Below are positions 16,172-25,046 of a DNA stretch of 64,000 bases, piece by piece; position 1 is the stretch's first letter; each line of letters opens with the position of its first letter. The stretch is from JBGPGW01 sp046349515 (GTDB taxonomy: Bacteria > Pseudomonadota > Alphaproteobacteria > CADEGL01). The position numbers and the translations under genes were made by a program. The notes under the pieces were generated by a model. That model did no database searches. It saw only the letters and a list, made by a program, of their open reading frames with translations, and had not been told where the DNA came from. Where the stretch lies: assembly GCA_046349515.1 (NCBI GenBank), contig JAXMCE010000001.1, forward strand, positions 496,001-560,000, given 5' to 3'.

Positions 16172-18334
16172 ATGCTACGCAGGATTCTCAACCGCACCAT
16201 TCGCGCGAAGCTCGTCGCGTGTTTCCTCCTGTTCGGCATCGTGCCGGCCAGCGCCGTCTTTGGCGTGCTCCTCGCCCGCCAAGGCGCGTTCCACGACGCG
16301 CTCGCGACGGAACAACGCGTCATCGCCTCCAATCTCATCGACATCGTCGAACGCAACCTGTTCGAGCGCTACGGCGACGTGCAGGCGTTCGGTCTCAACC
16401 GGGCCGCCACCAATCCCGCCAATTGGCACCGGCCTGGCGAGGACAATCCGCTCATCCGCGCCATGAACGGATACATGGCGAATTATGGCCTCTACAAGCT
16501 CATGCTCCTCGTCAGCCCCGAGGGGAAGCTCCTTGCCGTCAATACGGAGAAGGCCGACGGCAAGCCCCTCAACACCGCCGCACTCTATGGCCGATCGTTC
16601 GCCGACGCGCCGTGGCTCAAGGCGGCGCTCGCGGGTAAGTTCCTCGAGGGCCGCAATGGCTTCACGGGAACCTTTGTCGAGCAGCCGACGATCAATGATC
16701 TCGTCGCGAAACTGTACGGCGAGGATGGTTACGTCATCACTTTCGCGGCCCCGGTCAAGGATGACTCCGGAAAGATCGTGGCCGTCTGGGCCAATTTCGC
16801 CGATTTCGGCCTCGTGGAGGCCATCGTCGCGAGCATCTATGACGAGCTCGCGCGCGACGGCATGAAGAGCGCCGAAATCACCATCCTTGATCCAGCAGGC
16901 CGTGTGATCGTCGATTACGATCCGGCTCAGAACGGCGCGACCTATGTTCGCAACTTCGACATCATCGGCAAACTGAATCTGGTCGAGAACGGAGTCGAGG
17001 CGGCGATTCGCGCCGTTCGCGGCGAGAGCGGCTCGATCATCGCCACCCATTCGCGAAAGAAAATCGAACAAGCCAGCGGCTACGCGCACAGCGAAGGCGC
17101 TTACGACTATCCTGGCTTGGGCTGGTCAGTGCTTGTGCGTATTTCCGCCGACGAAGCCTTCAAGCTTTGGGACAATACGATCGATTACATGATCATCGCC
17201 ATGGCCGTCATCGTGGCGGGCATTCTGGCGGCCGGCTATGCCATCGGCCGCAGGGCGGCGCAGCCCATCACGATTGTGACCCATGTGGTCGAGCGCCTCG
17301 CCGAGGGCGACAAGACCGTTCAGGTACCCTTCACCAGCCGGCCCGACGAACTGGGCCAGATGGCCAAAGCGGTCGAAGTGCTCAAGGAGAATGCGGTGAA
17401 GATGGACCGCCTCCAGACTCAGCAGCGCGAATCCGAGAAGAAGCAGCTGGAGGAACAGGCCGAGCGGCAGCGCGAGGCGGAAGCGCATGCCGCGCGTCTC
17501 GCCGAGCTCACTCAGGCATTCGATGTGACCGTCAGCAAGGCGCTCGGCGCAGTCAGCGCGGCTACAGTCGAGCTGCAGGCCTCGGCACAAGCCATGACCG
17601 CGACCGCGGACAAGACGAGTCGCCAGTCCTCGACCGTCGCTGCCGCCGCCGAGGAGGCGACGGCCAACGTCGAGACGGCAGCCAGTGCCGCGGAAGAGCT
17701 GTCGTCCTCGATCAGTGAAATCACGCGCCAGGTCGGTCAGTCGTCGAAGATCGCCGGCGAAGCAGCCGCGCAGGCTGAGCGGACCAATGCCACGGTGCAG
17801 AACCTGGCCGACGCCGCGAACAAGGTAGGCGAGGTCGTGAACCTCATCAACGACATCGCGTCGCAGACCAATCTTCTGGCGCTCAATGCCACGATCGAAG
17901 CGGCGCGCGCCGGCGACGCAGGCAAGGGCTTCGCTGTCGTCGCGGCCGAGGTCAAGACGCTGGCCAACCAGACCGCCAAGGCCACCGAGGAAATCGCCGC
18001 CCAAGTCGCCTCGATCCAGGGCGCCACGACGGATGCGGTTCGGGCGATCGGAGGCATTTCATCGACGATCGGCGAGATCAATCAGATCGCATCGACCATC
18101 GCCGCCGCGATCGAGGAGCAGGGCAGTGCGACCCAGGAGATCGCGCGCAACGTCGGCCAGGCGGCCGACGGCACCAAGGGCGTCACGGGCAATATCGGCT
18201 TGGTTTCGGAGGCCGCGAGCGAGGTCGGCACCGCCGCCACTCAAGTGCTCGCGTCCGCGCAGTCCATGGCCACGGAAGCCGACACGCTCAAGAGCCAGGT
18301 TGAGAAATTCCTGCGGGACGTGCGCGCAGCTTAA
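16172..18334 (+). CDS. Methyl-accepting chemotaxis protein (Cache-HAMP-MCP)
   Basis: A 720-residue transmembrane chemoreceptor. TM1 is near residues 12-34, followed by a large periplasmic region to about 330 that looks like a double Cache domain, and TM2 (MIIAMAVIVAGILAAGYAIG) near 337-357. A HAMP domain, a linker rich in Glu/Gln/Arg, and a signalling domain come next. The hairpin tip is clear near residues 550-600 (NDIASQTNLLALNATIEAARAG, then FAVVAAEVKTLANQT), so it should couple to CheW/CheA. No chemotaxis operon is nearby. I use ATG 16172 with GGAG seven bases upstream, rather than the TTG 18 bases earlier. No CheR-docking pentapeptide is seen at the C-terminus. Confidence 0.93.
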   Translation: MLRRILNRTIRAKLVACFLLFGIVPASAVFGVLLARQGAFHDALATEQRVIASNLIDIVERNLFERYGDVQAFGLNRAATNPANWHRPGEDNPLIRAMNGYMANYGLYKLMLLVSPEGKLLAVNTEKADGKPLNTAALYGRSFADAPWLKAALAGKFLEGRNGFTGTFVEQPTINDLVAKLYGEDGYVITFAAPVKDDSGKIVAVWANFADFGLVEAIVASIYDELARDGMKSAEITILDPAGRVIVDYDPAQNGATYVRNFDIIGKLNLVENGVEAAIRAVRGESGSIIATHSRKKIEQASGYAHSEGAYDYPGLGWSVLVRISADEAFKLWDNTIDYMIIAMAVIVAGILAAGYAIGRRAAQPITIVTHVVERLAEGDKTVQVPFTSRPDELGQMAKAVEVLKENAVKMDRLQTQQRESEKKQLEEQAERQREAEAHAARLAELTQAFDVTVSKALGAVSAATVELQASAQAMTATADKTSRQSSTVAAAAEEATANVETAASAAEELSSSISEITRQVGQSSKIAGEAAAQAERTNATVQNLADAANKVGEVVNLINDIASQTNLLALNATIEAARAGDAGKGFAVVAAEVKTLANQTAKATEEIAAQVASIQGATTDAVRAIGGISSTIGEINQIASTIAAAIEEQGSATQEIARNVGQAADGTKGVTGNIGLVSEAASEVGTAATQVLASAQSMATEADTLKSQVEKFLRDVRAA

Positions 18335-18575
18335 AGCCATCGAGACCGGCGCACAGGTGAAGTTGACCTCTATCGAGTCGGCGGCACCACGGACCGAACG
18401 AGGTACGCCGACCGAACGCCGCCGCCGCGCGTCCGATTAAGTTCTCGCTAACGAGTCTTGTTCAGAGTGGCTTTCGAACGGCGCACCCCATGGCCGGTGC
18501 GCATCGTCGCATGGTTAACGACGATCACAGAGGTCCGAGCCGCGTATCCCCCCATCCTCGCGCGACTCGAAACGG

Positions 18576-18613
18576 AAGGCGGTGCCAAGATGGCGCCGCC
18601 TTTTCGTTTTTTT
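18576..18613 (+). terminator. Intrinsic terminator downstream of the chemoreceptor gene
   Basis: An eleven-base stem AAGGCGGTGCC/GGCGCCGCCTT (one G-T wobble) with a short loop is followed by TTCGTTTTTTT. It ends 15 bases short of the convergent RcdA-like gene. The 240 bases between it and the chemoreceptor stop contain no gene I can support. Confidence 0.75.
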
Positions 18614-18628
18614 CGCGCAAGTCCTCGC

Positions 18629-19042
18629 CTAGTGAACCGTGCCGCGCATCATCTCGTCGAGCCGGGCAACGCGCGCGTAGAGGCGACGGCTGCGCTCGAT
18701 GAGTGCCAGAAGCGGCTTCGGGTACGACCGACCGGTCCCTTCATCCCCGATGGAGACAAGAACTTCGAGCAAGGGCTCGCTCCGCCGCTGTACTTCGCGT
18801 TCGTCGAGTTCGCCTGCACCGATGGCCTTCTGCTCGAGGAGCCATGCCACGATGTGCATGACCCGCGCCACGAGCCTCATGCCCGCGACGGTCACCTCGA
18901 GTTCGCCGGACGCATCGTCTACTTGCGATTCATCGCGCCCATGGGCGACCTCATCGGCGAAATAGCGCTGCGCGTCGCGCGCGAGGGTCAGCGCCTCGTG
19001 ATAGGTCTTCTCGAAAAACGCCGTCGTGGCGAAGGCGGCCAT
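18629..19042 (-). CDS. DUF1465 family protein, RcdA-like
   Basis: A 137-residue helical protein beginning MAAFATTAFFEKTYHEAL. It matches the DUF1465 family, to which Caulobacter RcdA belongs; RcdA is an adaptor in ClpXP-dependent turnover of CtrA. Features are LTLARDAQRYF, MRLVARVMHIVAWLLEQKA and RLYARVARLDEMM. The upstream frame is open but the conserved part starts at ATG 19042. Two perfect CtrA-type boxes elsewhere in the window (25141, 51525) suggest that CtrA operates in this organism, which supports the reading. Whether this copy acts on CtrA is inference. Confidence 0.75.
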   Translation of the reverse strand: MAAFATTAFFEKTYHEALTLARDAQRYFADEVAHGRDESQVDDASGELEVTVAGMRLVARVMHIVAWLLEQKAIGAGELDEREVQRRSEPLLEVLVSIGDEGTGRSYPKPLLALIERSRRLYARVARLDEMMRGTVH

Positions 19043-19149
19043 GGTCCGTCCCCTACCTGGGCAGGTGAGACGATCGAGTATGCCTGCGGCCCTCAGCGAA
19101 ACGAAGGCAAATCGCATCGCGTGGTTAACCGCTTAACCCTAACGCGCGC

Positions 19150-20100
19150 TCAGCGCGGCACGTCGCTCCCCCGAAGCGCCTCGATGAAGCGGAGCACGGC
19201 TTCATCGCGCGTGGCGCTCAAGCGATCGAGCGAACGGCTGCCCGCTTCGGCCAACGTGCCCGTCACCATGCGGTCATAGGTCGTGCGATCGACCTCCGTC
19301 CGCCCCGAGGCCAGCTTGTAGTCGTTGAACATGGCCGCGAAGAGATCGATGAAGTCCTTGATGCCCGTCTGGCGCGCGAGGTGGAAGGTGAGACACGGCC
19401 CCATGACGGCCCAGCGCAGGCCCGGCCCTTGCGAGACGGCGGCGTCGATGTCGGCGATGGTCGCGATGTCCTCCTTCGCGAGATGAATGATCTCGCGGAA
19501 GATCGCGGCCTGGAGACGGTTGGCGACGAATCCCTCGATCTCGCGCTTGAGCTTCAGCGGCCGCTTGCCGAGCCGCGCGTAGAAGTCGGCGGTCCAGTCG
19601 ATCGCGCCCTGCGACGTCTTCGGTCCACCCACGACTTCCACAAGCGGGATGAGATAGGGCGGGTTGAAGGGATGGCCGACCACGACGCGCTCGGGGTGCC
19701 GGCACTTGGCATAAAGGCGGCTCGGGAGGAAGCCCGAGGTGCTCGAGGCCAGCACGATGTCGGGCGCGAGCTTCGCGTCGATCCGCGCCAGGAGATCGAC
19801 CTTGAGCGCCTCGTCCTCCGGCGCATTCTCCTGGACGAAGCCCACGCCCTCGATGGCCTCGAGCGGATCCTTGTGGAAGGTGTAGCGCGCGGGCGACGCG
19901 CCGGGCGCGAGTCCCAAACGCTCGAGCACGGGCCAGCCGCGCTCGATGATCTTCTTGAGATGCGCCTCGCCGTTGGGCGAGGGATCGCTCGCGCGCACCT
20001 CGATGCCGCGCGCGAGACACAGCGCCGCCCAGGCTCCGCCGATGAGCCCCGTGCCGATGATGGCCGCACAATTGACGTCGGCCGGATTGGGACGAGTCAT
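19150..20100 (-). CDS. 3-hydroxyacyl-CoA dehydrogenase family protein (possible L-carnitine dehydrogenase)
   Basis: A 316-residue NAD-dependent dehydrogenase: an N-terminal Rossmann domain (AAIIGTGLIGGAWAALCLARG, glycine loop at residues 14-19) and a C-terminal helical 3HCDH domain. Supporting segments are ENAPEDEALK, LASSTSGFLPS, VVGHPFNPPYLIPLVEVV and FVANRLQAAIFREI. The length and HPFNPPYLIP style fit the short hydroxyacyl-CoA dehydrogenase/carnitine 3-dehydrogenase group rather than the FadB multifunctional enzyme. Neighbouring acyl-CoA dehydrogenase and enoyl-CoA hydratase genes favour beta-oxidation. Carnitine use cannot be excluded from sequence. Confidence 0.82.
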   Translation of the reverse strand: MTRPNPADVNCAAIIGTGLIGGAWAALCLARGIEVRASDPSPNGEAHLKKIIERGWPVLERLGLAPGASPARYTFHKDPLEAIEGVGFVQENAPEDEALKVDLLARIDAKLAPDIVLASSTSGFLPSRLYAKCRHPERVVVGHPFNPPYLIPLVEVVGGPKTSQGAIDWTADFYARLGKRPLKLKREIEGFVANRLQAAIFREIIHLAKEDIATIADIDAAVSQGPGLRWAVMGPCLTFHLARQTGIKDFIDLFAAMFNDYKLASGRTEVDRTTYDRMVTGTLAEAGSRSLDRLSATRDEAVLRFIEALRGSDVPR

Positions 20101-20155
20101 GACGCTCTCCTACGGTTGAGGAAGAAAACGGAGCACACGATTCGCTCCGATCAGG

Positions 20156-20211
20156 CCCCCCTCCCCTTGAAAGGGGGAGGGCGCGAGCGAAGCAAGCGGG
20201 TGGGGGTCGGA
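20156..20211. repeat. Palindromic intergenic repeat
   Basis: CCCCCTCCCC-TTGAAA-GGGGGAGGG forms a strong hairpin, followed by a GCGAGCGAAGCAAGCGGGTGG tail. It sits between the acyl-CoA dehydrogenase and hydroxyacyl-CoA dehydrogenase genes. Elements of this kind are dispersed through many alphaproteobacterial genomes; here it could also act as an mRNA processing or termination site. Confidence 0.6.
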
Positions 20212-20242
20212 TCGCGCCATGCTGGTCGATGGCCGATCGTCG

Positions 20243-21415
20243 CTAGTATGAGCGCGGCAGGCCCAAATCGTGCTGGGCGATGAAGTTGAGGATCATCTCC
20301 TCCGAGATCGGCGCGAAGCGGAAGAGCCGCACGTCGCGGCAGAGGCGCTCCAAGTGCGCCTCCTTGGCGTAGCCCATCCCGCCCATGGTCTGCATGGCAC
20401 GATCGATGAGGGCCGGAGCGGCCTGCGCCGCGATGAGCTTCGCCACATTGGCCTCGCTGCCATAGGGCTGGCCCTGGTCGTGGAGTGTCGCGGCCTTGTA
20501 GTTCATGAGGCGCGCGCATTCGAGCTCGGCATGGGCCTGGGCCAGCGGGAACTGGATGCCCTGGTAGGCGCCGATGGGCGTGTCGCGAAAGACCTTGCGC
20601 TCCTTGGCGTAGGAGACGCCGATCCGGGTCGCGAGATGTCCCGCGGCGACGAGGCCGGCGACCGTCACGATGCGCTCGGTGTTGAGAACGTCGAGGAGCT
20701 CGGGCCAGCCGCCGTGGAGCGTGCCGACGAGCTCGGAGCCCTCGACGCGCACCTCCTCGAAGTAGACGTTGCAGGATGCGAGCGTGTTCGTGCCGTGCTT
20801 CTCGATCGTGCTGTAGGTGAGCCCCGCGCGATCGACGTCGACCATGAAAAGGGAAAGTCCATCGGTCTTGCGCGCCGATTCCTCGAGCTTCTTCGTGCGC
20901 GCGACGACCAGCATCTTGTCGGCATCGGGCACGCCGGTGATCCAGATCTTGCGGCCGTTCAAGCGCCAGCCATTGCCATCCGCGCGCGCGAAGGTCTTGA
21001 CCTCGAGGGTATTGGTGCCGGCGTCAGGCTCAGTCAGCGCCATGCAGAAGTTGAGCTCGCCCCGGCAGAGCTTCGGCAGAAGCTCGCGCTTCATGGCCGG
21101 CGTGCCGTGCCGCGCGATCGACACGCCGCCGAAGATCGGATTGATCATGAACACTTGGGCGAGCGTCGCCCCGGCGCCGCCGGCCGCGACGTTCTCGATC
21201 ACGAGCGCGAGTTCCAGCATGCCGAGCCCGCCGCCGCCATGCTCCTCCGGCAGCGCCACGCCCGCGAGCCCCGCCTCGGCGATGGCCGCCCAGATCTCCT
21301 TGGGGAACGACTTGGCCTTGTCGAGCTCGTACCAATAGTCGAGGCCGAAGCGCTCGCCGATCTTGCGCGCCGTCTCGGCGATCAGTTTCTGTTCGTCGGT
21401 GAACGAGAAATCCAT
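20243..21415 (-). CDS. Acyl-CoA dehydrogenase
   Basis: A 390-residue FAD flavoenzyme that makes the trans-2-enoyl-CoA double bond. The three domains are visible: N-terminal helices (MDFSFTDEQKLIAETARKI), the middle beta domain with CMALTEPDAGTNTL and KIWITGVPDADKMLVVART, and C-terminal helices with MGGMGYAKEAHLERLCRDVR. Length is typical. The frame is open upstream through a palindromic repeat, so ATG 21415 is the start. The chain-length preference is not readable. It stands downstream of the enoyl-CoA hydratase gene in a minus-strand fatty-acid block. Confidence 0.93.
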   Translation of the reverse strand: MDFSFTDEQKLIAETARKIGERFGLDYWYELDKAKSFPKEIWAAIAEAGLAGVALPEEHGGGGLGMLELALVIENVAAGGAGATLAQVFMINPIFGGVSIARHGTPAMKRELLPKLCRGELNFCMALTEPDAGTNTLEVKTFARADGNGWRLNGRKIWITGVPDADKMLVVARTKKLEESARKTDGLSLFMVDVDRAGLTYSTIEKHGTNTLASCNVYFEEVRVEGSELVGTLHGGWPELLDVLNTERIVTVAGLVAAGHLATRIGVSYAKERKVFRDTPIGAYQGIQFPLAQAHAELECARLMNYKAATLHDQGQPYGSEANVAKLIAAQAAPALIDRAMQTMGGMGYAKEAHLERLCRDVRLFRFAPISEEMILNFIAQHDLGLPRSY

Positions 21416-21490
21416 GGGAGTCTCAGCACATCTCAAGCGTTCTCTCGCCCTCATGCCCGACAAGCCCCGCATGAGGGAACGTGACTTCGG

Positions 21491-21525
21491 CGTCCTCATC
21501 CTGAGCCTGTCGAAGGATGAGGACG
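21491..21525. repeat. REP-like palindrome
   Basis: An eleven-base stem CGTCCTCATCC/GGATGAGGACG surrounds TGAGCCTGTCGAA. This is the widespread alphaproteobacterial 'CTGAGCCTGTCGAAGG' intergenic element. It lies between the enoyl-CoA hydratase and acyl-CoA dehydrogenase genes and could terminate or stabilise transcripts. Confidence 0.7.
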
Positions 21526-21540
21526 GTGACAAGCGCCCCG

Positions 21541-22326
21541 TTACGCTCCCTTGAACACGGGCTTGCGCTTCTCGAGGAAGGCGCGGCAACCCTCATGGGC
21601 GTCGTCGGTGTCGAGCACCAGGCCGATCATGGCCTGCTCGTGCGCAAGCGCCGAGGGCAGCGCCATGTCGGCGCCGTCGTTCAGCGTGCGCTTCAGGAGC
21701 TTCAAGACGAGCGGCGATTTCTCGGCGATGCGGTTCGCGAGCGCGAGCGTCTCCTCGACCAGCTTCTCGCGCGGGACGACCAGGTTGGCGAGGCCCATCG
21801 CGACCGCGCGGTTGGCATCGATCCGGTCGCCCGTGAACATGAGCTCCTTCGCGCGGCAGAGCGAGACCTGACGGATGAGGCGCTGCGTGCCACCGGCGCC
21901 GGGAAACAAGCCGAGCGTGATCTCCGGCAGGCCCAGCATGGCATTGTCCGCGAGCACGCGAAGGTCGAGCGCCAGCAGGAGCTCCGTCCCGCCGCCGAGG
22001 GCGAAGCCGTTGACCGCGCCGATCGTCGGCTTGTCGCACAGCTCGACATGGCGGAAGACGCGGTGAATGACTTCGGCGAACTCGCGGTAGTGCGCGAGAC
22101 CGCGGCGCGATTCGAGGTCACCGATGTCGCCGCCCGCGACGAACGCCCGCTCGCCCGCCCCCGTCACCACGATGACGCGCACCGATGGGTCGGATTCGAG
22201 CGCCTTGAACGCCTCGTCGAAGGCGCGGATCGTCGGCAGGTCGAGCGCGTTCAGGACCTTCGGCCGGTTGATGGTGAGAAGCCCGACGGCGCCGCGCCGT
22301 TCGGTGAGGATGGGCATCTCGGTCAT
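21541..22326 (-). CDS. Enoyl-CoA hydratase/isomerase family protein
   Basis: A 261-residue crotonase-fold protein with an intact active site: the oxyanion-hole segment FVAGGDIGDLE and the AVNGFALGGGTELLLA and GLPEITLGLFPGAGGTQRL blocks, which carry both catalytic Glu residues of a true hydratase (in GTELL and LPEIT). It most likely hydrates trans-2-enoyl-CoA esters during beta-oxidation. It is encoded 45 bases after the thioesterase gene and before the acyl-CoA dehydrogenase gene. It contrasts with the crotonase at 62198, which lacks these residues. Confidence 0.93.
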   Translation of the reverse strand: MTEMPILTERRGAVGLLTINRPKVLNALDLPTIRAFDEAFKALESDPSVRVIVVTGAGERAFVAGGDIGDLESRRGLAHYREFAEVIHRVFRHVELCDKPTIGAVNGFALGGGTELLLALDLRVLADNAMLGLPEITLGLFPGAGGTQRLIRQVSLCRAKELMFTGDRIDANRAVAMGLANLVVPREKLVEETLALANRIAEKSPLVLKLLKRTLNDGADMALPSALAHEQAMIGLVLDTDDAHEGCRAFLEKRKPVFKGA

Positions 22327-22371
22327 GGCTGATCTCTCCCCTTCGACCCCTCGCGCAGTCTCCCTGCCCGC

Positions 22372-22806
22372 CTAGCCCACGACAAGAGGCTCGAGCGCCG
22401 CGCGGATGGCGGGCGGGATCGGCGTCGGCTTGCGGGTCGCGCGATCGACGAACACGTGGACGAAATGCCCGCTGGCCGCCGCCTCGTCCTCGCCCGCCTT
22501 GAAGATGGCGATCTCGTAGCGCGCCGAGGTGTTGCCGAGCTTGCCCACGCGCAGGCCCGCATCGATGACCTCGGGGAAGCTCAGCTCCTTGTGGAAGCGG
22601 CAGAACGTCTCGACGGCCAAGCCGATGATGCGCCCGTCCGCGATGTCGAGCCCGCCCGACCGGATCAGGTACTCGTTGATGACCGTATCGAAATACATGT
22701 AGTAGACCACGTTGTTCACGTGGCCGTAGTTGTCGTTGTCCATCCAGCGCGTCGGGATCGCGAGGAAATGGCGATAGCGGGCGCGCGTCTCGCGGGCGTC
22801 GTTCAT
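22372..22806 (-). CDS. Acyl-CoA thioesterase, 4HBT (hot-dog fold) family
   Basis: A 144-residue hot-dog protein with the 4-hydroxybenzoyl-CoA-thioesterase-type motif RWMDNDNYGHVNNVVYYMYF near residues 20-40, where the Asp and the GHVNN turn form the active site. Family enzymes release the free acid from short or medium acyl-CoA. It begins seven bases after the alpha/beta hydrolase gene and is likely in the metY-hydrolase-thioesterase operon. Substrate unknown. Confidence 0.87.
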   Translation of the reverse strand: MNDARETRARYRHFLAIPTRWMDNDNYGHVNNVVYYMYFDTVINEYLIRSGGLDIADGRIIGLAVETFCRFHKELSFPEVIDAGLRVGKLGNTSARYEIAIFKAGEDEAAASGHFVHVFVDRATRKPTPIPPAIRAALEPLVVG

Positions 22807-22813
22807 CCGTGCC

Positions 22814-23602
22814 TCACAGGAAGGCCTTCAGTGCGTCGAGAGTCGCGTCCGGCTGCTCGATCATCATCATGTGACCGGCGCGAGAGAGCGTGACGGCCCG
22901 CCCGTCGGACAGGCGCTTGGCGAGCGCCGCGGCCGAGGCCGGCGGCGTCATGATGTCCGCCTCGCCCGAGAGGACGAGCGTGGGGCAGCGCACGCGGGGA
23001 ATGGCCGCGTCCGCGCCGTGATACGCATGGCACGCGGCCAAGTCGGTGGCGAGGGCGCCGGCGGGGCCGTGCTCGAGAAGGCGCAGCCCCTCCCCCAGCA
23101 TCCAGAGGCCGGGCGCGCGATTGCCGCCGAGATGCGCCGCGCGCCCGAAGCCCCAGGACGCGATCAATTCCATGGCGACATGCTGGCCGGCCTTCGCCGC
23201 GGCCAGCAACTCCGGATGGACGAGCATGGGCGAGGCGACCCCGAGCAGCGCGAGCTTCGTGATGCGGGCGCCACCCACTGCCGCGGCCTCGAGCACCGCG
23301 AGCGCCCCCATGCTGTGGCCGACGAGCGCGGCGGAGGCAAGCCCCGCCGCCTCGATGAGGGCCAAGAGCCAGCCGCCCTGCGCCTCGATCGTGTCGAGGA
23401 GTGGCCCCTCCGAGCGGCCGTGGCCCGGCAGGTCGACCGCGAGCACCGCATGCCCGTGATGGGCGAAGTGCCGCGCCTGGAGCGGCCACACCGTGTGGTC
23501 CATGCCCGCGCCGTGGACGAAGACGATCGCGGGCGACGAGGCATCGAACGCGCGCCCGCCGGTCGCCGCGAAGACCTTTCGGCCGTTGACCGTGAGTTCC
23601 AT
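22814..23602 (-). CDS. Alpha/beta fold hydrolase
   Basis: A 262-residue alpha/beta hydrolase. The nucleophile elbow is GHSMG near residue 95, the oxyanion-hole HG is in VFVHGAGMDHTVW, and an Asp in LVLSGEADIMTPP and a His in SRAGHMMMIEQPD complete a plausible triad. No signal peptide, so cytosolic. The start lies two bases after the metY stop, so translation is probably coupled. The substrate cannot be read from sequence; a serine esterase acting on small acyl esters is the simplest view. Confidence 0.87.
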   Translation of the reverse strand: MELTVNGRKVFAATGGRAFDASSPAIVFVHGAGMDHTVWPLQARHFAHHGHAVLAVDLPGHGRSEGPLLDTIEAQGGWLLALIEAAGLASAALVGHSMGALAVLEAAAVGGARITKLALLGVASPMLVHPELLAAAKAGQHVAMELIASWGFGRAAHLGGNRAPGLWMLGEGLRLLEHGPAGALATDLAACHAYHGADAAIPRVRCPTLVLSGEADIMTPPASAAALAKRLSDGRAVTLSRAGHMMMIEQPDATLDALKAFL

Positions 23603-23604
23603 CG

Positions 23605-24900
23605 CTAGGCCTTCTGCGAAGCGCGGAGCGCGCGCTTGAGATCGGCGATGATGTCCGTCGCATCCTCGAGCCCGACCGAGAGGCGCACGAGGTCCTCACC
23701 GATACCCGCGGCCTTGAGCGAGGCCGCATCCATCTGCTGGTGCGTGGTGCTCGCGGGATGGATGACGAGCGATTTCGCGTCCCCCACATTGGCCAAGTGC
23801 GAGAAGAGGCGCAGGGCCTCGATGAAGCGCCGGCCTGCCTCGCGCCCGCCCTTGATGCCGAAACTGAGCACGGCGCCCGCGCCAAGTGGCAGGAGCGTCT
23901 TCGCCCGCGCGTGGTCGGGGTGGCTCGGAAGTTCGGGATAGCCGACCCACGCGACTTCGGGCGCCTTGTCGAGGAAGGCCACGACCGCGCGCGCGTTCTC
24001 CACGTGCCGGCTCATCCGGAGCGGCAAGGTCTCGACTCCCTGGATGAGATGGAAGGCATTGGCCGGGCTCATGCACGCGCCGAAATCACGCAGGCCCTCG
24101 GCCCGCGCGCGCATGATGAAGGCCTGCGGCCCGTACTCCTCGGCGAAGTCGAGGCCGTGATAGCCCGCGTAAGGCTCGGTCAAGGTCGGGAACTTGCCCG
24201 ACGCCTCCCAATCGAAGCGCCCGCCATCGACGAGAATGCCGCCGATCGCGATGCCGTGCCCACCGAGGAACTTGGTCGCCGAATGGAAGACGAGGTCGGC
24301 GCCGTGCTCGAAGGGCCGGAAGAGATAGGGAGTGGCGAAGGTGTTGTCGATGAGGAGCGGCACGCCCGCCTCGTGCGCGACCACGGCGACGGCGGGACGA
24401 TCCAGGCTCTCGAGGCCCGGATTGCCGAGCGTCTCGCCGAAGACGAGGCGCGTCTCCGGGCGGATCGCGCGGCGGAATGCGGCCACATCACGCGGCGGCA
24501 CGAAGGTGGTGGTGATGCCGAAGCGCGGCAGCGTGTGCATGAAAAGATTGTGGCTGCCGCCATAGATCGAAGCCGAGGACACGATGTGCCCGCCCGCCCC
24601 CATGAGCGTCGCGACGGCCAGATGAAGGGCGGCTTGGCCGCTCGCGGTCGCGACGGCGCCGACGCCGCCTTCGAGCGCGGCCACGCGCTCCTCGAAGACC
24701 GAGACCGTCGGGTTCGAGATACGCGAATAGATATGGCCCGCGCGCTCGAGGTTGAAGAGCTCCGCCGCATAGGCCGTGTCGGGGAAGACGTAGGACGTCG
24801 TCTGGTAGATCGGCACCGCGCGGGCACCGGTCGCGGGGTCCGGCTGCTGGCCGGCGTGAAGGCTCAACGTGCCGAACTTGAGGAAGTTGGGGTCGGCCAT
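23605..24900 (-). CDS. metY: O-acetylhomoserine aminocarboxypropyltransferase (sulfhydrylase)
   Basis: A 431-residue PLP enzyme of the Cys/Met metabolism family that makes homocysteine from O-acetyl(succinyl)homoserine and sulfide. The PLP lysine is in VFHSATKFLGGHG, with ASIYGGSHNLF, LIDNTFATPYL and HPASTTHQQM further supporting the MetY group; the 430-residue length fits MetY rather than cystathionine enzymes. The ATG at 24900 opens ADPNFLKFGTLSLHAGQQPD; a longer frame upstream is not conserved. A structured leader with an intrinsic terminator precedes it (25018-25116), so expression is probably attenuated. Confidence 0.92.
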   Translation of the reverse strand: MADPNFLKFGTLSLHAGQQPDPATGARAVPIYQTTSYVFPDTAYAAELFNLERAGHIYSRISNPTVSVFEERVAALEGGVGAVATASGQAALHLAVATLMGAGGHIVSSASIYGGSHNLFMHTLPRFGITTTFVPPRDVAAFRRAIRPETRLVFGETLGNPGLESLDRPAVAVVAHEAGVPLLIDNTFATPYLFRPFEHGADLVFHSATKFLGGHGIAIGGILVDGGRFDWEASGKFPTLTEPYAGYHGLDFAEEYGPQAFIMRARAEGLRDFGACMSPANAFHLIQGVETLPLRMSRHVENARAVVAFLDKAPEVAWVGYPELPSHPDHARAKTLLPLGAGAVLSFGIKGGREAGRRFIEALRLFSHLANVGDAKSLVIHPASTTHQQMDAASLKAAGIGEDLVRLSVGLEDATDIIADLKRALRASQKA

Positions 24901-25017
24901 GGCGTTCGCTCGCGCGTTGGGGACGCCGGCCGCCGGGACAGCGGGGGCGCAACGCCGTGCATGAGACACCAGGTCGCGCGCCAGGGGCAAGGCAGAGGCA
25001 CGCATGCCGCCCGCGCG

Positions 25018-25046
25018 AAAAAAAGCGGGCCGCGCGAGGCGGCCCG
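25018..25046 (-). terminator. Intrinsic terminator inside the metY leader
   Basis: On the minus strand, an eight-base-pair GC stem CGGGCCGC/GCGGCCCG with a five-base loop is followed by a run of seven T. It lies 118 bases upstream of the metY ATG and downstream of two other hairpins. Its place before, not after, a gene on the same strand is what suggests attenuation. Confidence 0.85.

Noticed and set aside
19125..19147. A CtrA box upstream of the RcdA-like gene
   Set aside because: The TTAA pairs are separated by four bases rather than seven, so it does not fit the consensus.
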